From Novakomyces olei (lineage: Eukaryota > Ascomycota > Novakomycetes > Novakomycetales > Novakomycetaceae), in NCBI GenBank assembly GCA_016906335.1, contig JADEYG010000003.1, positions 372,001 to 436,000 on the forward strand: a DNA stretch of 64,000 nucleotides, read 5' to 3'. The position numbers and the translations under genes were made by a program. Each line of letters opens with the position of its first letter. Position 1 is the first letter of the stretch. The notes beneath the pieces are model-generated. The model made no database searches, was not told the origin of the DNA, and saw only the letters and a program-made list of their open reading frames with translations. This document shows positions 35,322 to 44,516 of this stretch, piece after piece.

Positions 35322-35759
35322 TTAATCGAAAAGACCAAAGCCCATCTGAACGTTAGTTAGAGAAACAGAAATTTAGTAAAAGCCTTACGTCTTCGTCCGA
35401 CTCCTCGGCGGCTTCCTCCTTCTTCTCCTCCTTAGCCTCTGCAGCGGCTTCACCACCAGCGGCGGCGGCAGGTGCAGCACCAGCAGGAGCCGCAGCACCG
35501 GCGCCGGAGCCGATGTTCGTCAGAAGCTCCTTTACGTCTTTGCCCTCGAAAGCTTTAGCGAACAGGGAGACCCAGATGGGCTCAACCTCGACGCCAGCGG
35601 CCTTGACGAGAGAGTTCAATTTGTCGGCCTTTAAAACGGGAAAAATGTTAGACAAGTCGAAACAAGTAAAGCATTCGTAAGCATTCGTACCTCAATGGCA
35701 AGACCCTCGTCCGCCAAGATGAGCGCCGCATAAGAAACTGCCTGTTCTGAAGTAGACAT
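35322..35759 (-). CDS. RPP1: 60S acidic ribosomal protein P1
   Basis: A stalk protein of the large ribosomal subunit that recruits GTPase translation factors. Exons (right to left) are 35759-35691, 35628-35389 and 35345-35322, giving 110 residues. It opens [20 protein letters not shown] and includes [19 protein letters not shown], then the Ala/Gly-rich hinge and a Lys/Glu-rich stretch. The last exon is only 24 bases and encodes MGFGLFD plus the stop, the conserved tail that contacts elongation factors. Keeping intron 2 would replace the tail with about eleven unrelated residues. P1 rather than P2 is called from the opening and from [12 protein letters not shown]. Confidence 0.95.
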
Positions 35760-35825
35760 TGTTTGTGTGTATTTGTGGTGTTGCACGTATCGCTGCTTCA
35801 GTCGTGTGTATACTCGAGAGCTGTG

Positions 35826-35850
35826 TGTGACTGAACTATAACCCTAACCT
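35826..35850 (-). promoter_or_regulatory. HomolD box and telomere-like element, P1 promoter
   Basis: On the gene strand AGGTTAGGGT (35850-35841) is followed by CAGTCACA (35833-35826), about 67 bases upstream of the P1 start codon. CAGTCACA is the HomolD core that replaces TATA in fission-yeast ribosomal-protein genes. Confidence 0.75.
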
Positions 35851-36274
35851 AGGCACAGTATATAGTCAATAGAGTGAGACTCGAGAGATGGGCGGTGATG
35901 GTTTGTAACTGATACTATAATCAGTATTTTATAAACAGGTTACCAACAAGTCATCTACCGGCCAAGCACACTGAGCTGCAAAAAAGGAAGGACATGGCAA
36001 GCATAGGAGAAATATGGTATAATCGGAAAATAGAGGATTATTAAAAGAAAACTGGCAATAGTAACTCGAGTGCTGTACGCTCTACGCTAAAGCGTAAAGA
36101 CCAACTTACTTAAATACTGCGCTTGCACTTGCTACATTGTTTCCATTGACGTGATATTTACATGGTTTACGATTGAGAAACATGCGTCGGCATGTAGACC
36201 AAAGTACATTAAAGTACATGCAAACAACATTTATCCATCCTGCTATTAAACAGCCATTAACGAGTATGCAATTA
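35851..36274. other. Intergenic between P1 promoter and S18 3' end
   Basis: About 420 bases with no open frame or RNA gene recognised. The first part is upstream promoter of P1; the last part is 3' flank of S18. Confidence 0.45.
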
Positions 36275-36885
36275 CTACTTCTTCTTGGATACACCGACAG
36301 TCTTTCCGCGACGGCCGGTAGTCTTGGTATGCTGGCCACGTACACGGATGCCCCAATAGTGACGCAGGCCACGGTGAGCACGGATCTTCTTCAACCGCTC
36401 CAAATCCTCACGAAGCTTTCCGTCAACCTGGTTAGCAAGAGCGTGCTGCGTCTTGCCGTCTGTAGGATCACGCTGACGGTTGAGAAACCATGCGGGAATC
36501 TTGTAGTTTTGCGGGTTTTGCAGAATCGTGACAACCCGCTCGAGCTCTTCAATTGTAAGCTCACCAGCCCTGTCATATTAGTCTCCGTTCCGTCAAATAT
36601 TAAAAGTATGAATTCGTCCTGCAAAAACATTTTTCGACAGGCAAACCAAAATGAATTGGGGTTCATACCGCTTGGACAGGTCGACATCGGCCTTCTTCAA
36701 GACGAGGTTAGAGTATCGGCGACCGACACCTTTGATCTGGGTGAGGGCGTACATCACCTTGATTTTACCGTCGACATTGGTATTGAGGAGACGCAGAATG
36801 TGCTGGAAGTTCTCCGGCGGTACGAGAGACTGAAAGTTAGCGGACGGACACGGACGCACAAGCACGCGGAGTCTGCACTTACCAT
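36275..36885 (-). CDS. RPS18: 40S ribosomal protein S18
   Basis: A small-subunit head protein (bacterial S13 family). Exons (right to left) are 36885-36883, 36829-36669 and 36569-36275, giving 152 residues, the standard length. The first exon is just the ATG: GTAAGT follows at once, and the CTAACTTTCAG acceptor joins M to [16 protein letters not shown]. Intron 2 falls inside the Arg codon of [18 protein letters not shown]. The C-terminus [21 protein letters not shown] is classic S13/S18. It is divergent from L4 with a shared 336-base promoter that carries HomolD/HomolE boxes. Confidence 0.97.
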
Positions 36886-36963
36886 ATTGTCTGTGTCTGT
36901 GTCTGTTTGTATGTGCGAGAGTGTATGCTACTCGAACCTCGTTTGTTGTGTACCGCTAAAACG

Positions 36964-36980
36964 CAGTCACACCCTACCCT
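36964..36980. promoter_or_regulatory. HomolD-HomolE composite box, S18 side of the shared promoter
   Basis: CAGTCACA (36964-36971) overlaps ACCCTACCCT (36971-36980) by one base. It lies 79 bases upstream of the S18 start codon, in the orientation opposite to S18. Confidence 0.8.
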
Positions 36981-37118
36981 ATTCACTGGTACGACGTGTT
37001 TATTATAGTGTCTTTTTGTAGTATGTACGCTGCTGTATGGACAAATTATTTTTATATACATTATTGTATATAACGAACGATAAATAAATCAGATAACGAA
37101 ATACACCTATATAACGAT

Positions 37119-37159
37119 AGGGTAGGGCTACACTCAGCATAAGTCCTGGAACAGTCACA
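37119..37159 (+). promoter_or_regulatory. HomolE and HomolD boxes, L4 side of the shared promoter
   Basis: AGGGTAGGG (37119-37127, reverse of CCCTACCCT) is followed by CAGTCACA (37152-37159), 63 bases upstream of the L4 start codon. Confidence 0.8.
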
Positions 37160-37221
37160 GTGTACAAACAAAGCAAGTGTACACACGAGCAAAACTAACC
37201 ATACAGCAAACAACGCAATCA

Positions 37222-38381
37222 ATGGTAAGAAGATCCCTATGAATGCTCAAACAATGCAATTCGAATCTGCTGCGGTCGACTAACAGTATCAGGCTGCCCG
37301 TCCGCAAATCAGTGTCTACGGTGTTGACGCCAAGGCGACGTCACAGACTCTGAGTCTGCCTGATGTATTCAAGGCGCCAATTCGTTCGGATCTAGTGCAG
37401 AGCGTGCACACACAGCTGGCCAAGAACAAGCGCCAGCCGTATGCCGTGAGCCGCCAGGCCGGCCACCAGACCTCTGCCGAGTCTTGGGGCACTGGCCGCG
37501 CTGTGGCCCGTATCCCCCGTGTCAATGGCAGCGGTACTCACCGAGCTGGCCAGGCTGCCTTTGGCAACATGTGCCGTGGAGGTCGTATGTTTGCGCCCAC
37601 TCGCACTTGGCGCAAGTGGCACGTGGCCGTCAACCAGCGTGAGCGGCGCTACGCTGTGGCTGCCGCAGTCGCTGCCTCTGGTGTACCCTCTCTAGTCTTG
37701 GCCCGTGGGCATCGTGTTGAGGAGCTGCAGGAGGTTCCTCTTGTCCTGGACGACGCTGTCCAGAGCCTGAAGAAGACCAAGGAGGCAATTGCCACTCTCA
37801 AGGCAGTCGGAGCCTACCGCGATGTACAAAAGGTCGTTGCCTCGCGTAAAGTACGTGCTGGCAAGGGTAAATTGCGTAACCGTCGCCACCGCCAACGCCG
37901 TGGGCCTTTGGTCGTGTACAACGAAGATGATGGTATCGTCCGGGCTTTCCGCAATCTGCCCGGTGTTGAGCTCGTGAACGTTCGTCACTTGAACTTGCTG
38001 CAACTTGCTCCGGGTGGACATGTTGGCCGCTTTGTCATCTGGACCAAATCTGCATTTGCCCTGTTGGATGATTTGTTTGGCTCAACCACTCAGCCAGCAG
38101 CGCTCAAGAAGAACTTTGTACTCCCCTCCAACATTGTTTCCAACGCTGATATCTCTCGCGTAATCAAATCCGAGGAAATCCAGTCAGTGCTACGTGCTCG
38201 TGGCCCTGCGCGCCAGAAGCGTGTACGTGTGCAAAAGAAGAACCCGCTGCGCAACAAGCAGGTACTTTTGCGCTTGAACCCGTACGCCAAGGTTATCGGC
38301 AAGGGTGCTGGCAGCGAGAAGGCCACCGACAAGGGCCGCTCTGCATCGGAAAAGTTTTTGTCTATTCTGCATGAAGATTAA
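37222..38381 (+). CDS. RPL4: 60S ribosomal protein L4
   Basis: A large-subunit protein lining the exit tunnel. Exons 37222-37224 and 37293-38381 give 363 residues, the length I recall for fission-yeast L4. As in its divergent neighbour S18, exon 1 is only the start codon. The 68-base intron has donor GTAAGA and a CTAACAGTATCAG end, and joins M to [16 protein letters not shown]. Family marks are [40 protein letters not shown] (the tunnel loop) and [20 protein letters not shown]. The eukaryotic extension ends in [19 protein letters not shown]. Confidence 0.97.
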
Positions 38382-39939
38382 ATGGAAAATCTGATAAAGA
38401 AAACTGGGTAGTAATAATCGCTTTAAATTATAAAAATCGCTTAAATTGTAATTTGGATATTTTGTACTGCTCCTGTATCTAAAAGATATGTAGTATCGTG
38501 CTTGTTTAGGGAGCGGACGTTTATGTACTCTGCCTCCATCAAAATGTGCCAGAATTTTCTATAATTGAGAAACTGGTTGGCCGCTTGACGAGCTAGACTC
38601 CATCGGACGCACGATTGATGCTATTCGTGATGCTTTTCGTGATGGCGGACAATAATTTCTTGTACAAATATCACGAATGCTTGCTCTGCTATAAGGAAAG
38701 CCTATCGCTGTCGCTATGTCACGTGTGCTTTATTTTTTTCCGGACTTGTCTACTTGTTTCAGACGTTATTGAAAGCTACGGTTTGGTTGTAAGTCCAAAC
38801 CCAGAAAAAAATGTGATTTAATAAATAAATGGGACCCAACAAAGGGATCACGAGGTGCGCGTGTCGCGTGGAGGTATTTAGGGTATTACACGTGAGGGAC
38901 AGTAGCAATTATCCCCACAAAAACGGCTAAAGTGTAGAATAAAAAGAGTAAAAATAATAAAGGAGTAATAATAATAATAATAAAAAGCCCAGTAAACGCT
39001 GTGCCGCCTTGGCCGTGCGTGGGTCTAGAGCCAGTAATTAGCCGTTGCCATACCGGCCTTTATATAGCAATAAACGCTCAAATACAGATTGGATAAAATA
39101 GTAAAAGAAAACTCTGAGCGGCCAACTAACGTGCTACAGTCAAACACCTAATGTACGAGCAAAACGCTGCAAAACTCTGAGACATTATTGGCACGAACCG
39201 ATTCCGCGTTTCTCTCTTCCCCGCGAAAATGCCACTCTTCCCAATCGGGAAAACTGGAATTAAAATCGCTAATGGCACGGAAACTAGAACGAGTATTTGG
39301 CGACTATCTCTGCGCCTGACGGTTACTTGTGAAACGATAGCGAATAAAATTAAATGGTGTCCCGCGTCACTAAGCAATTTAAGCAATATTACCCTTTCCA
39401 CTCGTTTCGGAGGGGCGTAAATCCATACATTTGCCGCACTTTGAAACGCCCGATTCGCCTCACACATAATTATTGTTTTTATTAATTAATATTCTGCCGA
39501 TCGAGCAGAATTGGAGAGCGGAAAAATTGCAGAGGAGTAATCGTCGCTTTAGTATTCGTCATTTAGTAATTGTCACCGTTGATTGACAAGTGTCGATTAT
39601 TCTGCCGCGCGTCTCGTCAATTACGTCTCGTCAATTACGTCTCGTCAATTAGCGATTTGCAATCTGCAATTTGCAGTCAGTACACAGCGTCATCGATACT
39701 CGTTAGCAACCGTGTTTGCGCTGTCTGATATGGTTTGTGGATTGAGGCTGTGATTTGTCGAGTACGCATTGGCTATCGTCTAACTTTTGTTCTTGCATAC
39801 TGAGCGGCGTGGATACTAATGGCGGACTGAATTGCCGGCGAGATTGGATAGATGGTCGAGGCTGAGCTGCTATATTGTAGAGGCACGTTTGAAATTTCGC
39901 AGACGGTCTATCAGCACGCCGACTGAAGCGCATATTACA
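38382..39939. other. Gene-poor region between L4 and the histidine kinase
   Basis: About 1.6 kb. It contains a (TAA)n run near 38968-38985 and three exact-to-near copies of GTCTCGTCAATTAC at 39611-39652. A leftward open frame of 113 codons (39126-39467) has no recognisable features. No RNA gene seen. Confidence 0.5.
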
Positions 39940-40142
39940 CCGAACGATCTAGCGAACGCGTCTACACCGAACGGTCTACAGCGAAAGTTCTAGTGAACGA
40001 TCTAGTGAACTGTCTAGTGAACGATCTAGTGAACAGTCTAGTGAACGGTCTAGTGAACAGTCTAGTGAACGATCTACAGCGAACGGTCTAGCAAACGGTC
40101 TAGCAAACGGTCTAGCAAACGGTCTAGCAAACGGTCTACAGA
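39940..40142. repeat. 12-base minisatellite in the leader of the histidine kinase gene
   Basis: Roughly 14-16 units of GAACGRTCTAGT/AAACGGTCTAGC sit 75-275 bases before the kinase start codon. Two sub-arrays are visible: GAAC(GA/AG/GG/TG)TCTAGT copies, then four AAACGGTCTAGC copies, separated by a TCTACAGCG junction. Because the unit is 12 bases, a spurious antisense frame (RSLD and RPFA repeats) runs through it. Confidence 0.9.
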
Positions 40143-40216
40143 GTCTACTGTCTCTAGTCAAACAGTTTCCTTATTGCCCTCTAATTCCATTTTTTGGTCA
40201 ACCTTTACTTGGCGAA

Positions 40217-43200
40217 ATGTCGCAAGATTTGAGCCGGGCCGTCGACGCCTGGCCAAACCCCGCTTTCTCATTCAGTCTGGACGGCACGGGCGTACGGCTT
40301 TCACATTATAATTCTGCTTTTCAGCAGAGCATTGACCCTCGCCAGGTGCGGGATATAGTGCAAGGCAGCATGCAGGATTCTATAGCCGCCCCGTCTCAAA
40401 CGCCAGTAGCCTTGGCAACAGACTGGCGTGTCGTCACGGCGGGCAGTACGGATTACATAGCACTCTGCCAGACTGCTCAGCCTCAAGGCACTGCTCAGCC
40501 TCAAGGCACTGCTGCTGTACGCTCTAGTGCGTCTAGATCGCCTACTGCTACTATAGCGAACGGTTCTGCGTCTACGCGAACCTTTGCTACCCTTGAGCGA
40601 GAGAGCGGGTCGCCTTCTGCTCCGGATTACAAGCAGCTGGCTTACGCTGCAGCCTTTAACTGGCAAAAGCCTAAAACCTTTCCCGGCTACGGAGAACTGT
40701 TTCGTCAGCTTGTTTACCGGCACTGTGAAACACAAGATTTCCGATCGCTGCTATTAAATTTCGACTTTGAGCGAGTAGGGCTGCCTGCGCCAGCAGACTG
40801 GAACCATACGTTTTTCACGGCAGTCTCAGTCATGCTGACTTCGCCCTACCCAACCGCAGTTTACTGGGGCAATCGGCGCCATGTGATTCTGTACAATGAG
40901 CCGTACGTTAAAGTAGCCGGATCAAAGCACCCGAGGCTGCTGGGTCTGCCTTACAGCGAAGGCTGGCCCGAGATTTGGGCCGTTATTGAGCCCGTGATTG
41001 CCAGTATATACAGCTCTGGGGCAACGGTTAAAACGTTTTCAGATTTGCTCTTTATAAACCGCTACGTGGCCAATGAAGAATGCTATTTTGACTGGTCACT
41101 GATGCCCATGTTTGATGCGGGAGGCAGCGTTTGCTGCCTCCTCAACCCGGCTAATGAAATGACGTCAACAAAAGTTAAAGAACGGCACTTTTGCGTGTTG
41201 CAGGACGTAATGCCCTACAATCCTCCGTGCAATAATGTACGTGAGCACGTGTGGAATACGCTCAAAGTGCTCAGTGAGCACCCGATGGATATTCCTTTTA
41301 TCGCTGGGTGGTGGATGGATGAGTGTGTAGGCGGCTCTGCTCTTCAGAGAGCAGAGCTTTTTTTCTCCTCTGGCATTGGCAGCGAAGCTGATTGCCGATT
41401 GCCCTTGCAAATGGAGCTCTCAAGTGCACATTCAGGCACCTTGGCCGGCCGGGATTCAGACTCGGCCGAGAAGCTTTCGTACTATGCGAGCCAGTGCATT
41501 GCGCAAGAGGACAAGAGCGTCCTGATCAATGACGTCACCAGGATTATAAGGCAGACGTGTTTTAACGGGTGGCCGGAGCAGACGCGTCAGGCGGTAATGT
41601 TTGCGATACCGCAAACGTCCTCGCCGGACAGCGAACAGCCCTCCACGTCAATGGCGATGGCAATTGTCCTGCTCGGCCTCTCTCCTCGTCGGCCGGTCGA
41701 TCGTGATTACCAGTTGTTTATAGACATATTGCGCAGAAGCATAATCAACAGGGCAGCGAGCTTCCAACTCTTCCAGGAGAAAGTGTACCAATCCCAGCGA
41801 CTGGCGGAAATAAGTAACCAGAAACGCGTAGAACTCGGCCGAGAACTGACCAAGAGGGAGTCGGAGCTTCGGGACACGGAGGGCCGACTCTCCCTGCTGG
41901 CGGAGACGGTCCCCGTGGGCATTTACATCAGCGACGCTCAGGGCCAAATTACGTTTGTCAACGATTACTGGACACGGCTAAACAGCCATGTGCTGCCGCA
42001 GAATATGGAGGGAATGTCCTGGCTGGATTACATTCATCCAGACTCTGCAGAGACGGCTCGATCAGCCTGGAACGATCTGCTGCAGTTTCGTGTCCCCGTA
42101 ACGTTTGAGTTTCGCTGGCAGTTGAGCGATAAAGAGGGTAACTGGTACCTCGCAACTGCCACCCCAATCCTGGTGGACAATGGCAAAGCTATTAGGTTTG
42201 TGTTTGGAGCGGTTACGGATATAACGATGCAAAAGAAGGCAGAGCAGCTGCAAAAGGAGAGAGCCGAAGAGGCGATTGAGACGAGAAGGCAGCATGAATA
42301 CTTTGTGGATATTACAAGTCACGAAATGCGTAATCCTCTATCAGCAATGCTGCAGTCGGCCGATTACGTGTGCAACGAAGTCCAGCAGGCGAGGAAAAGG
42401 CTAAAAGGCGGCAGTGGAACAAGTAACACAAGTGCCACAAGTGCCACAACGCCTTCTGATCCTGTCACTATAGGCACTCTGCTGGACGAGGTGGAAGAGG
42501 CGGCCAACGTGATTATCTTGTGTGCTCAGTTTCAGAAACGTATTATCGACGATATTCTTACGCTGAGCAAACTGGACTCAAACTTGCTGCCCGTTATTCC
42601 CGTGGCCATTCAGCCGTTCCAGGTGGTCAAACAGTGCCTGCGCATGTTTGAGGGCAATTTAAAGGAGCGAGATATCCAGCTCAGTATGCACATCGATCCT
42701 TCGTGGACGGCTTTAGGCGTTGACCAGTGTGTATTCGCTGATCCAGCACGGTACAGCCAGATTGTAGTTAATCTCCTCACAAACGCTATAAAATTCACAG
42801 CCGGCCGGCCTGAAAGACGGATCTCGATTCGTCTGGCTGCTTCCTTGGCCCGGCCTCAACTTTTAGGCGTCTCCAGTAATACAAAGAGTACAGCTGCCAA
42901 TACCGTTACTATAGGCAATGGCAATGTCAACGCTCTTAGTAACAGCAGCAGCAACAGCAACAGCAACAAGCATGACGTCAGTGTATACACGAGTCTAATG
43001 AGTGCAGAGACAACGTCGGCAGTCGCTGCAGCGTCGGCGAACCATACGGAAGCCGGACAGCTGTACATTTCATTTTCTATATCTGATACAGGGTTAGGGT
43101 TAAGTCAGGATGAGCAGCAGCAGCTGTTCCAACGGTTCGCACAGGCGACACCCAAGACGCACATCGACTATGGCGGCTCCGGACTCGGCCTTTTCATCTG

Positions 43201-44017
43201 CCGAAAATTGGCCATTCTACAGGGCGGCGATATCAGTGTGGATTCACAGTCGGGAATGGGCAGCACTTTTTCCTTTTATATTGCCGCTCGGCGCTGGGAC
43301 GACGGCAGTGGCGGACTGCCGCCTTCTTCGCCTGGATCTGTGGCTTCCAGTCATGCAAGTCTGGCGAGCTTAGGCTCACAGGCCAATAGCCGGCCAATAC
43401 AGACGGCAAAGAACGACGTGGCTGACCCTAACCCTAAATCGCCAAAAGTGCGTCTTGGAGGCAAAGACGAGTCTGTCGCAAGTCAGCGAAACGCAAATAA
43501 ATCGGACCCAAATCAGTTGGACCCAAATCAGTTGGAAACAAATCAGCCGGAATCGAATCTGGCGCCTTCGCCCTTGCTAGGACCTTCGCCGGCTACAGTG
43601 CTGATAGTAGAGGATAATTTGATTAATCAGCGAGTTATTCAGAGGCAGCTAGCACGGTACGGACTGTCTACACTAGTGGCAAATCATGGGCAAGAGGCAA
43701 TCGAGGCAATCCACAACGATGTGCGATCAAGGGAGAATGGCCAGTCGGGTGGAGATTTACCCGTAATTAGAATAATCCTGCTCGATGTTGAAATGCCCGT
43801 GATGGACGGGTTAACTTGCTTGCAAAAGATTCGAGAATGGGAAAGAAACAGGCGGAAAAAGAGGCCGCCGTTGTGTGTAATTGCCATGACTGCAGACGTG
43901 AGAGCCGATCAGACGAGCCATATGAAATCGTTAGGGTTTGATGATGTAATCACGAAGCCTTTCCGAGTTCGAGACCTGCTCAACAAAATGGAAGCCGTGT
44001 TTGCCAGCAGGGCTTGA
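40217..44017 (+). CDS. Hybrid histidine kinase (PAS - HisKA - HATPase - receiver)
   Basis: A 1266-residue intronless two-component sensor that would autophosphorylate on His and pass phosphate to its own Asp, then to a histidine phosphotransfer protein. An N-terminal PAS/GAF-like region contains AVYWGNRRHVILYNEPYVKV. A clear PAS domain runs from about residue 560 to 680 (LSLLAETVPVGIYISDAQGQ to VFGAVTDIT). The H-box is DITSHEMRNPLSAML, with His702. The N-box is VVNLLTNAIKFT, with Asn856. G-boxes are SDTGLGLSQDEQ and GGSGLGLFICRKLA. The receiver near the C-terminus has LIVEDNLINQRV, LLDVEMPVMDG (Asp1190) and ITKPF. Between the N and G boxes is a Ser/Asn-rich insert of about 60 residues. No transmembrane segment was noticed, so it is probably cytosolic. 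The signal is unknown. Confidence 0.92.
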   Translation: MSQDLSRAVDAWPNPAFSFSLDGTGVRLSHYNSAFQQSIDPRQVRDIVQGSMQDSIAAPSQTPVALATDWRVVTAGSTDYIALCQTAQPQGTAQPQGTAAVRSSASRSPTATIANGSASTRTFATLERESGSPSAPDYKQLAYAAAFNWQKPKTFPGYGELFRQLVYRHCETQDFRSLLLNFDFERVGLPAPADWNHTFFTAVSVMLTSPYPTAVYWGNRRHVILYNEPYVKVAGSKHPRLLGLPYSEGWPEIWAVIEPVIASIYSSGATVKTFSDLLFINRYVANEECYFDWSLMPMFDAGGSVCCLLNPANEMTSTKVKERHFCVLQDVMPYNPPCNNVREHVWNTLKVLSEHPMDIPFIAGWWMDECVGGSALQRAELFFSSGIGSEADCRLPLQMELSSAHSGTLAGRDSDSAEKLSYYASQCIAQEDKSVLINDVTRIIRQTCFNGWPEQTRQAVMFAIPQTSSPDSEQPSTSMAMAIVLLGLSPRRPVDRDYQLFIDILRRSIINRAASFQLFQEKVYQSQRLAEISNQKRVELGRELTKRESELRDTEGRLSLLAETVPVGIYISDAQGQITFVNDYWTRLNSHVLPQNMEGMSWLDYIHPDSAETARSAWNDLLQFRVPVTFEFRWQLSDKEGNWYLATATPILVDNGKAIRFVFGAVTDITMQKKAEQLQKERAEEAIETRRQHEYFVDITSHEMRNPLSAMLQSADYVCNEVQQARKRLKGGSGTSNTSATSATTPSDPVTIGTLLDEVEEAANVIILCAQFQKRIIDDILTLSKLDSNLLPVIPVAIQPFQVVKQCLRMFEGNLKERDIQLSMHIDPSWTALGVDQCVFADPARYSQIVVNLLTNAIKFTAGRPERRISIRLAASLARPQLLGVSSNTKSTAANTVTIGNGNVNALSNSSSNSNSNKHDVSVYTSLMSAETTSAVAAASANHTEAGQLYISFSISDTGLGLSQDEQQQLFQRFAQATPKTHIDYGGSGLGLFICRKLAILQGGDISVDSQSGMGSTFSFYIAARRWDDGSGGLPPSSPGSVASSHASLASLGSQANSRPIQTAKNDVADPNPKSPKVRLGGKDESVASQRNANKSDPNQLDPNQLETNQPESNLAPSPLLGPSPATVLIVEDNLINQRVIQRQLARYGLSTLVANHGQEAIEAIHNDVRSRENGQSGGDLPVIRIILLDVEMPVMDGLTCLQKIREWERNRRKKRPPLCVIAMTADVRADQTSHMKSLGFDDVITKPFRVRDLLNKMEAVFASRA

Positions 44018-44516
44018 CTTGTCATTGTGACTAGTGGTGGCTAATCTAGTTTTTACTAGTCTGAATAACGGCAGTGTGTTACTAGCCAGCTTCAAGTCTA
44101 TGATGATACTAGCGTTGGCAGGATAGACTAGACTATCATGTTTATATCTTTATGTATACGAGATTATGAAGTGTATGTGTGCCATTGATGAAATTGAATT
44201 TATTGTTTTATCATAATTCACATGGAACCCAATCCTCGACTTGTAACCGTGCTAGCTGTAGCGGGCGAGGAATGATTTGCCGTTCTAGTCCAAAGCAATA
44301 GTGTTATAATACAATGTAGAAAATAATAAAGAGACCAAAACACCTCAAGACCGATAAAAATGGCTTTTTCATGATGCGCAAAGGGGGGGTATTATGTTAA
44401 AGACAGCCGAGCAAGAATGATTAGGAGACACTTGACTCGGCCATTCTCTAGGTACAAGAAAAGTTCAACCGGTGGCACCGTTCATCCGGATACCTCTCTA
44501 ATCTGCCAATCGACAA
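44018..44516. other. Convergent intergenic region, no gene seen
   Basis: About 500 bases of 3' flanks of the histidine kinase and the glutamine amidotransferase. No repeat or open frame of note. Confidence 0.5.

Noticed and set aside
39126-39467. Leftward 113-codon open frame upstream of the kinase
   Set aside because: No recognised fold or motif and no supporting context; not enough to call a gene.
39976-40161. Antisense frame with RPFA and RSLD repeats
   Set aside because: It is produced by translating the 12-base minisatellite, whose unit length is a multiple of three.
43084-43104. GGGTTAGGGTTA telomere-like sequence
   Set aside because: It lies inside the histidine kinase and encodes the conserved GLGL of the G-box; codon use explains it, not a telomere remnant.
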